Source: Clostridiaceae bacterium UBA4839 | GTDB lineage: Bacteria; Bacillota; Clostridia; Clostridiales; Caloramatoraceae | DNA: 12,761 bases | NCBI GenBank assembly: GCA_002400085.1 | Contig: DHEX01000074.1 | Span: 17,662-30,422 of the forward strand | Reading direction: 5' to 3' | Shown: piece by piece, positions 5,879 to 12,761 of the stretch | Position numbering within the stretch: position 1 is the first letter of the stretch | Layout of the letters: every line of letters begins with the position of its first letter | Program-made: the position numbers and the translations under genes | The notes under the pieces: model-generated | Told to the model about the DNA's origin: nothing | The model's input: only the letters and a program-made list of their open reading frames with translations | The model's database searches: none

Positions 5879-8800
5879 ATGAAAAAGAAAAAAGGATTAT
5901 CGCTGCTTCTTTGTTTTATGATGATGCTTAGCTTATTTTCAAGTAGTGCAAAAGCTGAAATCAGCTCGAAAAAAGATGAGCTGTACGAAAAAAGAAAAAC
6001 TACTTTGCTTCAAGAAGTTAAAAAAGATACTCATACTATTAAAGAAAAAGAACTTGATAAGTTAAATGCAAGTTCCCAAATATTTGGACAAACTACAAAC
6101 GATGACGAAAAAGATAATGTAAATAATGGTGAAATTAAGCCTGATGAATATGTTAGAGTTATTGTAGAACTTAAAGGGAAATCTGTTTCAGAGAAGGCAA
6201 GTGAACAAAAAATATCTTTAAAAGCAGCACAAAAGTTTACAAAGGATATAGATAAAGAACAAAAGGCAGTAGTTTCAAAAGTTCAAAGTTTTGGTGAGAT
6301 TAGACACACTTATAAGGATGTTCTTAATGGTTTTAGTGTAAATATAAAATATAAGGATATTGACAACATAAGGGAAATATCCGGAGTTAAAAAGGTTACA
6401 ATTGCAAAAAAGTATTATCTTGATATGGCTAATGCCGTTAAAATGACGGGCGCTGATAAAGTATGGGGAGATCCTAATAATTTAAAAGGTGAGGGAACTG
6501 TAGTTGCAATTGTTGATACTGGAATTGATTATACTCATAAGGACATGAAAATTACAGATTTAAGTAAAGCAAAGTTCAATAAGGATAACGTACTTTTTAA
6601 CAATGATGAAGGTAGGTTTTTTACAGATAAAGTTCCTTACGGTTATAATTTTGCAGATTTAAATCAAGAGGTCATAGATAAATCTGGAAGTATGCACGGT
6701 ATGCATGTTTCAGGTATAGTTGCTGCAAATGGAGAGGTATTAGGAGTAGCTCCTGAGGCACAGCTTTTTGCAATGAAAGTATTTTCAAATGACCCTAAAA
6801 ATCAGGGAGCATTTTCAGATGATATTACAGCTGCTATTGATTCATCTGTAAAGCATGGTGCAGATGTAATCAATATGAGCCTTGGCTCTACTGCTGGATT
6901 TGCATCAGAGGATGATCCTGAACAAAAGGCAATTAAAAATGCTGTAGATGCTGGGGTTATATGTGTAGTATCAGGAGGAAACTCTGCTTACTCTACTTAT
7001 GGGTTGTATTATCCGTATACTATGGATGCTGATATGGGTCTTGTAGGTGCACCTGGATTATATAAGGATACATTGCAGGTAGCATCAATTGAAAATACTA
7101 AACTTAAACTTCCAGTTTTGAATTTTGAGGCTGTTGAAGAGTCAGGAACAATTCCATATACAATTTCCTCTGATGATAAAGATCCATTGGCTTATTTAAA
7201 AGAAAAAACAGAAATAGTAGATTGTGGATTTGGGACGATAGGGGAATTTGCGGGAAAAGATTTGGCAGGGAAAATTGCTCTGATTCAAAGAGGAAATGCA
7301 ACATTTGTTGAGAAAAAGATCAATGCCCAGAAGGCTGGAGCAGCAGGGGTTATTGTATATAACAAAAAAAATGATGATACATTTATAAGCATGGCATCTG
7401 ATCCAAGCATAGAAATACCTGCTGTTTTTATAAGATATTCAGATGGAGTAAAGCTTAAAGGCTTAATTGAGCAAAATGTTAAGGTTTCATTTACGGGAGA
7501 AATGGCAGAACTTGATAATGATGTATCAGGTGAGATGTCTGATTTTTCATCTTGGGGAACTACTCCAGATTTAAGGTTTAAACCTGAAGTTACTGCACCA
7601 GGAGGGCATATTTATTCTACGCTTAATAATGATAAGTATGGTGATATGAGCGGAACTTCTATGGCTGCACCGCATACATCAGGGACAATGGCACTTTTAG
7701 TTGAGCATCTAAAGAAACCGGCTGTACCACAGGTATCTAGCATTAATGGTAAGAGGAACTTTGTGGAACTTGCTAAAAATATAATGATTAATACTGCAAG
7801 ACCTCAAATTGAGCCTGAGACAGGCCTTCCATATCTTACAAGGCAGCAGGGAGCAGGATTAATCAATATTGAAGATGCTGTAAATACAAAAGTTTACGCT
7901 TATGCAAAGGATGAATTTGGAGGTGCTGCAATTTCACTTAAGGAAATAGGAAACACTAGGCAATTTACAATTGTGCTTAAGAATATGGGTGATGAGGATT
8001 TAACATTTGATGTTAAGGATAAATACGGAGTTTTAACAACATATGCTCAAAGAGGATACTTACTTCCTTATCCAAATAATTTCGGAGGAGCATCACTTAC
8101 ATTTAATAAGGAGAGCATAACTGTCCCTGCAAAAAAAGAGGCAGAGGTTACAGCTACTTTAACAATTCCTGTAGGAACTCCTAAAAACCAGTTTGCTGAA
8201 GGCTTTATAAGCTTTGAGTCAAAAGATAAAGAAAAGAATCCTGATATTGGTGTTGCTTATATGGGCTATTATGGTAACTGGGATAAGGACTCAAGGATAT
8301 TTGATGCACCAATGTGGGATGAATCTTCTTATTATGGAATAACAGGTCTTCTTAACGAGGAATATGATTTTCTTAATAGTGATGAAAAAGGATCGTTTTC
8401 ACCAAATGGTGATGGTTATTATGATGTTGTAATTCCAGTTGTTTCTATGATGAGAAATGCAAAGGAATTAAATGTGCAGGTACTTGATGATAAGGGAAAG
8501 TTACTTAGGAATATATATACTGATAGTGATGTAAGGAAAAACTATGCTGCTAAAGATATGTATACTTTAAAATCTGACTGGACATGGGATGGAACCTTAT
8601 ATAATGATAAAATCGGAGAGTATGAACTTGCTCCTGAAGGAAAATATTTTATAAGATTAGCTGGAAAAGTTGATTATAAGGGGGCAGCATATCAAAATCT
8701 TGATATGCCGGTTAATCTCGACGTTACACCACCTGTAATGGATCCGAAAGGTGAAAAAACAACTCAAAACAAATATAAGATAACGTTTAACGGAAGCGAT

Positions 8801-11800
8801 AATGTAGGAATAGCGGCTTATGCAATATTTGTAAATGATAGCGTAAAACCTATGTTGGTTGCTGGAACAGAGAAAGAGAAAGAAATTGAACTAGCAAATG
8901 CAGAAAATCATATTGTTGTAATGGCTGTTGATTATGCTGATAATGTTTCTGAGCCTTATGAGGTTGAATTTGATAATACAGTTATTTTGCATGATGATGT
9001 AGAACCGTATACAAATAAAAAGGATATCAGCATTAACTATAGCATTAAAGAGAAGTATAAAGATGCTAAATTGTTTGTAACTGTAGATGATGGGGAATCT
9101 CAAGAAAAACCTGCATCGGGTATAATTGAATTAAAAGACTTAGCTGATGGAACTCACAGTATCACATTTGAAGCAAAGGTTAATGACAATATTGTTGGAA
9201 AAGATATAATTCAATTTGTTGTAGATACAGTAAATCCAGTTATAACTTTAATTAGCCCTGATACTGATACTTTTAATTTAAATAATGGGGCAGCATCATA
9301 TGATATTGTTTTCGAGGTTGAAGATGGAAATATCGGTGTAGTAACTGTAAATGGTAAGGCTGTTGAAAAAAATAAAGAAAACCTATATGTTTTTAATGCT
9401 CCAATTGTAGATGGAAAGTTTAACGGTGTAATTTTGGCAAAGGATTTAGCTGGCAATGAGGATAAAAAGGAAATTCATATTAATAGCAGCTTTGATGCGC
9501 CAATAATTACAATAAACTCTCCAACTGATAATGAAACCGTAAGTGAAAAAACTGTTAGAGTAACCGGAAGTGTTGCTTATAATGATTTAAGTGATATAAC
9601 TAAGGTTACTGTAAACGATAATGAGGTTACTTTAGATGAGGAAGGAAACTTTAGCGCAGATGCTGCTTTTAATAATTTTGGAGAGAATGATATAGAGATA
9701 AAAGTTTCATACAAAAAAGAAATGCCTGAAGATCCAGTTAAAGATGCATTGGTAGCCCAAGGACCAGCAGGAGCAGAAGAGACACCAACAGTTTCAAAGC
9801 TTTTAAAAGTATTTGTATCTCCATTGAAATTTAAATCAGCAGAATATGAGACAAAGGAAACAAGTATAACTCTAGAATATGAGATAAATAATGAATGCAG
9901 TGAGTTTAATAATGTATTAGTATTTTTAAATACCAATGAGCCTATAGATAATGGTAAAAATACAAGCATAGCTCTTGAAGGTCTTACTGATGGGCTTAAT
10001 ATTGTAAAGTTTGAGGCCTTAGATGAAAGTGGATCAATTATTGCTTCTCATACTATAAAAGTACATGTTGATAGGGAAGCACCGTTTGCAATGAGTATTT
10101 TTGATGATGATGGGAAAGAAGTTGTAAGCGGAAGCATTGTTTCAAAGAAGGCAATAACATTTACAGGGAACTTTAATAAACCTCTTAAATATTTAAAAGT
10201 TAATGGTAAAGATATAAATATAAATACAGATGAATTAAGCTTTACATCAAACTTAGTTGAGTTAAATGAGGGGCTTAATGACATTGTATTTACTATGGAA
10301 GATATGAATGGAAATACTAATGAATACAGAATTAAGCTCTATAATGACACTGAAGCTCCAGTAGTTACTATGATAACTCCTAGCAAGGGTATGGTTGAAG
10401 TCGATGATGATGATACAATTAAATTAAGTTTTTCTGTAAAGGATACTCTTGGATACAGCGTTTGTGTTAACGGGCAGAGTCTTGGAAGCTTTGAAAGCCA
10501 GACTGGCGATGGCTCTGATATAGAAAAAGTTTTTGAGTATGAAATGCCTATAACTAAAGGGGAAAATATTGCTACTATTGAAGTAACAGATCTTGTTGGG
10601 AATGAGACTGAAAAAGTAGTTGAGATTTATAAAAACTATAATAAGCCAATTATATTTATTGATTCAGTCGATACTGAAGGGAAAAAGGTTTCCATAAGGG
10701 GCTCTGTAAAGAACGCTGTTGAGCTTAAAGCTGGAGAAGAAAATGTAACCTTAACAGATGGAAGCTTTTTATATGAAAAAGAATATGACAGCTATGGGAA
10801 GGAAACTATTACATTTACAGCAATAGGTGCAGAAGCTAGCTCTAGCTCTAGCTTTGATGTAAGTTTTGAGCTTGTTGATAAAGTAAAACCTGTTGTTACA
10901 ATTACATCTCCAGCTGACAATGCTAATATTGAAGGAAAATCTATAAGAGTAACTGGAAATGTAGTTGACGAAACTCCTGTGACGGTAAAAGTTAACGGAG
11001 TGGATGCTGAACTTACTGATAATAAGTTTGATACTGTAGTTAGTTTTGGGAATTATGGGAAAAACAAAATAACTGTTGAGGCTGTAGATGAATATAGGAA
11101 TATAGGGAGAGCAGAGGTTACAGTTAATATGGCTGAGCCTTATACTCCACCTTACACACCGCCTGATACACCGCCTTACACCCCACCTTCTTATACTCCA
11201 CCAGTTGCTACAGTACCATATGTTAATAAGCTTACAATTTCATCAAATAAGAGTGAAATATTCCCTGGAGGAGAAGCTGTATTTATAGCTGCAGTTGAAT
11301 ACTCCGATGGAAAAACTCAGGATGCTACAGACAAGGCTTCTTGGACATGTGATCACGGCACTATAAATAAGGGCATATATAAGGCAGATAAGGATTATAC
11401 AGGAAAGGTTACTGTAAAGGCTGTATTTGAAGGAAAAGCAGCTGAGAAAACCATTGAGGTTAAAAAGGCTAATGTAAAAGAACTTACGCTTAGAGTAAAC
11501 AGAAGTGTAGTTGGAGTTAAGAAGAATGATGCATTAAAGGCAGTAGCAACGATGGAAGATGGCAGCACTAAGGATATAACTGAAAATGTAGAATGGGTTG
11601 TATCTGATGATAAGATTGGCTATGTAGAGGGAAGGCTTTTCAAGACAAAAGCTGTAGGAACCGTTAAGATTTATGCAAAGTATGGGGATATTAAATCTAA
11701 TGAAGTTGCAGTAATAGTAATACCTGAAACTGAAGAGGATAATAGGGATAAACCTGATGCGAATGTGCCTAAAGTTAAATTGCCATCTGTTGGATTTGTA

Positions 11801-12409
11801 GGGATAATGAACAGTGAGGCTAAGTTTGGAGAAAAGCAAAAACTTACATTTACATCTAAAAACTACAGTGGAAAAGTTCAATATAAGGTTTTCTATATAC
11901 AAAGGGACAGGGATGAAGTTATTGATGGAAGTAAGTGGTCAGTATTAACTGATTGGACTGAACCAGTAGACGCTTTCCAGCCATTTGAAATTGAAATACC
12001 TGAAACTTTAGCATCAAAACCTGCAAGATATGATTTTGCTGTAAGAGTTAAAGCAGCAGGTACAGAAGGGACAGTTAAGAATAATTACGGCGGATTTGAT
12101 GATGCATATTTATTTAGATATGTATTTAAGTCAGAATCCAATGCAGATGTTGATGCAGTTAAAATTGATAAGATAGAAGTTAAGGTTGGAGAAAAAGTAA
12201 CTATTACAGGAAATGAAGGAGTAAATTACAGGCTCTTTACTTTCAAAGAGGGAAGAAAAGATAGATGGGACAGCTCACCAGTTTCTGTAGGAAGTACTTT
12301 AGATTGGACACCAGAAGAAGCAGGAAATTATGTACTTGATGTTCAAGTTATGGATGGAGACAATGTTGTTGCTTGGAAACTTATAACGGTTAAGGTAGTT
12401 GAACCGTAG
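5879..12409 (+). CDS. Giant secreted subtilisin-family (S8) serine protease with Ig-like tail
   Basis: A 2176-residue secreted endopeptidase of the Vpr/lactocepin/C5a-peptidase type. Signal peptide is residues 1-26 (cut after AKA). An I9-like propeptide lies at about 90-178. The S8 domain runs about 190-670 with Asp213 (IVDTG), His273 (HGMHVSGI), oxyanion Asn368 (SGGNS) and Ser594 (GTSMAAPH), so the triad is intact. A PA domain is inserted at about 440-535. Then follow an Fn3-like domain (about 685-785), a FlgD-like segment with SPNGDGYYD (841-849) and FxxD/WDG phrases to about 948, a series of Ig-like repeats to about 1750 (VTGxVxxxxxVxVNG cores at 1228, 1428 and 1691 regions), a TPP-rich hinge (1755-1775), two Big_2-like domains (about 1782-1862 and 1866-1948), and two C-terminal beta domains (about 1968-2083 and 2092-2174). 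No LPXTG, SLH or C-terminal membrane span is visible. The ATG follows GGGGG (5869-5873) closely. It is probably monocistronic. Domain borders are by eye. Confidence 0.95.
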   Translation: MKKKKGLSLLLCFMMMLSLFSSSAKAEISSKKDELYEKRKTTLLQEVKKDTHTIKEKELDKLNASSQIFGQTTNDDEKDNVNNGEIKPDEYVRVIVELKGKSVSEKASEQKISLKAAQKFTKDIDKEQKAVVSKVQSFGEIRHTYKDVLNGFSVNIKYKDIDNIREISGVKKVTIAKKYYLDMANAVKMTGADKVWGDPNNLKGEGTVVAIVDTGIDYTHKDMKITDLSKAKFNKDNVLFNNDEGRFFTDKVPYGYNFADLNQEVIDKSGSMHGMHVSGIVAANGEVLGVAPEAQLFAMKVFSNDPKNQGAFSDDITAAIDSSVKHGADVINMSLGSTAGFASEDDPEQKAIKNAVDAGVICVVSGGNSAYSTYGLYYPYTMDADMGLVGAPGLYKDTLQVASIENTKLKLPVLNFEAVEESGTIPYTISSDDKDPLAYLKEKTEIVDCGFGTIGEFAGKDLAGKIALIQRGNATFVEKKINAQKAGAAGVIVYNKKNDDTFISMASDPSIEIPAVFIRYSDGVKLKGLIEQNVKVSFTGEMAELDNDVSGEMSDFSSWGTTPDLRFKPEVTAPGGHIYSTLNNDKYGDMSGTSMAAPHTSGTMALLVEHLKKPAVPQVSSINGKRNFVELAKNIMINTARPQIEPETGLPYLTRQQGAGLINIEDAVNTKVYAYAKDEFGGAAISLKEIGNTRQFTIVLKNMGDEDLTFDVKDKYGVLTTYAQRGYLLPYPNNFGGASLTFNKESITVPAKKEAEVTATLTIPVGTPKNQFAEGFISFESKDKEKNPDIGVAYMGYYGNWDKDSRIFDAPMWDESSYYGITGLLNEEYDFLNSDEKGSFSPNGDGYYDVVIPVVSMMRNAKELNVQVLDDKGKLLRNIYTDSDVRKNYAAKDMYTLKSDWTWDGTLYNDKIGEYELAPEGKYFIRLAGKVDYKGAAYQNLDMPVNLDVTPPVMDPKGEKTTQNKYKITFNGSDNVGIAAYAIFVNDSVKPMLVAGTEKEKEIELANAENHIVVMAVDYADNVSEPYEVEFDNTVILHDDVEPYTNKKDISINYSIKEKYKDAKLFVTVDDGESQEKPASGIIELKDLADGTHSITFEAKVNDNIVGKDIIQFVVDTVNPVITLISPDTDTFNLNNGAASYDIVFEVEDGNIGVVTVNGKAVEKNKENLYVFNAPIVDGKFNGVILAKDLAGNEDKKEIHINSSFDAPIITINSPTDNETVSEKTVRVTGSVAYNDLSDITKVTVNDNEVTLDEEGNFSADAAFNNFGENDIEIKVSYKKEMPEDPVKDALVAQGPAGAEETPTVSKLLKVFVSPLKFKSAEYETKETSITLEYEINNECSEFNNVLVFLNTNEPIDNGKNTSIALEGLTDGLNIVKFEALDESGSIIASHTIKVHVDREAPFAMSIFDDDGKEVVSGSIVSKKAITFTGNFNKPLKYLKVNGKDININTDELSFTSNLVELNEGLNDIVFTMEDMNGNTNEYRIKLYNDTEAPVVTMITPSKGMVEVDDDDTIKLSFSVKDTLGYSVCVNGQSLGSFESQTGDGSDIEKVFEYEMPITKGENIATIEVTDLVGNETEKVVEIYKNYNKPIIFIDSVDTEGKKVSIRGSVKNAVELKAGEENVTLTDGSFLYEKEYDSYGKETITFTAIGAEASSSSSFDVSFELVDKVKPVVTITSPADNANIEGKSIRVTGNVVDETPVTVKVNGVDAELTDNKFDTVVSFGNYGKNKITVEAVDEYRNIGRAEVTVNMAEPYTPPYTPPDTPPYTPPSYTPPVATVPYVNKLTISSNKSEIFPGGEAVFIAAVEYSDGKTQDATDKASWTCDHGTINKGIYKADKDYTGKVTVKAVFEGKAAEKTIEVKKANVKELTLRVNRSVVGVKKNDALKAVATMEDGSTKDITENVEWVVSDDKIGYVEGRLFKTKAVGTVKIYAKYGDIKSNEVAVIVIPETEEDNRDKPDANVPKVKLPSVGFVGIMNSEAKFGEKQKLTFTSKNYSGKVQYKVFYIQRDRDEVIDGSKWSVLTDWTEPVDAFQPFEIEIPETLASKPARYDFAVRVKAAGTEGTVKNNYGGFDDAYLFRYVFKSESNADVDAVKIDKIEVKVGEKVTITGNEGVNYRLFTFKEGRKDRWDSSPVSVGSTLDWTPEEAGNYVLDVQVMDGDNVVAWKLITVKVVEP
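11141..11203 (+). repeat. TPP-repeat hinge in the protease
   Basis: Five YTPP/DTPP-type units encode residues 1755-1775. Codons vary between units (cca/ccg, act/aca), so the repeat is old or selected at protein level and not a fresh slippage tract. It separates the Ig-like string from the Big_2-like pair and should act as a stiff spacer. Confidence 0.8.
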
Positions 12410-12535
12410 GGTCATGCAAGTGACATGTGACAAGAAGCGGCAAAAGTGGTTAATATACGGCGCCTGCCTCTTGACATTTGCGAGAGTGGCAGTGGTGGCA
12501 GCACGCGGCAAGTTGTAAAAATGGTTGAACCGTAG
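12399..12535. repeat. Degenerate repeats in the region after the protease gene
   Basis: TTGAACCGTAG ends the protease gene (12399-12409) and recurs exactly at 12525-12535, each after a similar g-t-a-a-rich lead. Between them is a GC-richer patch with related GTGACAAG/GCGGCAAG phrases. The same 11-mer also occurs at 2857-2867. No reading frame of note is present in 12410-12761. Confidence 0.55.
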
Positions 12536-12541
12536 CTGATA

Positions 12542-12630
12542 AAGGGGCTGATGCAAAAGTGTGAAAATCACAAAATATATTGAGTTTCAATATATTTTGA
12601 CTGAAATTCATATTTTGCAATCAGCCCCTT
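12542..12630. mobile_element. 89-bp palindromic element, MITE-like or long hairpin
   Basis: Ends AAGGGGCTGATGCAAAA (12542-12558) and TTTTGCA-A-TCAGCCCCTT (12613-12630) are inverted copies with a single-base bulge. The centre is a perfect 13-bp stem (12571-12583 with 12587-12599) with a GTT loop, and the parts between are imperfectly complementary. There is no coding capacity, and neither side carries a long T-run as expected of a simple terminator. No clear target-site duplication is seen. It may still terminate the protease transcript. Confidence 0.6.
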
Positions 12631-12751
12631 GTCTTAGTGCCAGGGACATAACATATGACAAAACATCTTTGCAAACGGGAAAGTGAATGGAATATATTTT
12701 TTTTATTACATCGGCGTATTAAATCAGATTGAAAATGTTGAATATTTTTAA

Positions 12752-12757
12752 TTGACA
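12752..12757 (+). promoter_or_regulatory. Consensus -35 box at the window edge
   Basis: TTGACA after an AT-rich stretch. The matching -10 would fall beyond the window, so it is only a likely start of the next gene's promoter. Confidence 0.3.
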
Positions 12758-12761
12758 CAAT

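Noticed and set aside
9577..9969. 130-codon - strand reading frame inside the protease gene
   Set aside because: It is a shadow of the continuous protease frame, with Ser/Phe-rich composition typical of antisense AT-rich coding DNA.
10838..10853. AGCTCT tandem repeat in the protease gene (phase-variation tract)
   Set aside because: Only about 2.7 units of 6 bp, in frame and encoding a short serine run; too short and frame-neutral to switch expression.
12299..12571. 90-codon - strand reading frame across the end of the protease
   Set aside because: It overlaps the protease C-terminus and the repeat patch, with no ribosome site or family features.

Overview
The window looks like chromosome from a low-GC Gram-positive anaerobe of the Clostridia type. 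The DNA is AT-rich, most genes have strong AGGAGG/GGGGG Shine-Dalgarno sites, TTG is used as a start at least once, and the gene families are typical Firmicutes ones (mannose-family PTS, a SipW-type signal peptidase operon, a very large secreted subtilase). The species cannot be named from the sequence.

Region 1 (1-2275) is the end of an amino-sugar catabolic operon. It holds the nearly complete membrane subunit IID of an N-acetylgalactosamine-type PTS (agaE-like), its IIA phosphocarrier (agaF-like), a hairpin with a short U-rich tail, and a class II tagatose-1,6-bisphosphate aldolase (kbaY). The expected flow is uptake and phosphorylation of GalNAc or galactosamine, conversion to tagatose-1,6-bisphosphate by enzymes encoded outside the window, and cleavage by KbaY.

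Region 2 (2335-5751) is a three-gene export operon lying between two direct copies of one chromosomal segment. The first copy carries a bidirectional terminator and an intact minus-strand YbjQ/UPF0145 gene. The second keeps the terminator, the last 19 codons of the same gene and part of its far upstream flank, but has lost about 340 bp in between. Between them lie an ER/archaeal-type signal peptidase (SipW-like), a TasA/camelysin-like exported protein, and an unrecognised exported protein with a long C-terminal coiled coil. The layout resembles a non-canonical sipW-tasA matrix or surface-fibre operon.

Region 3 (5761-12409) is one 2176-residue secreted subtilisin-family protease. It has a signal peptide, propeptide, S8 catalytic domain with a PA insert, Fn3-like and FlgD-like modules, a string of Ig-like repeats, a TPP-rich hinge, two Big_2-like domains and two terminal beta domains. 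It has no evident wall anchor. Its leader holds an inverted repeat around a candidate promoter and a seven-codon reading frame with its own strong ribosome site.

Region 4 (12410-12761) has no gene. It contains a GC-richer patch of degenerate short repeats, an 89-bp near-perfect palindromic element resembling a MITE, and a consensus -35 box at the edge that probably belongs to a gene beyond the window.
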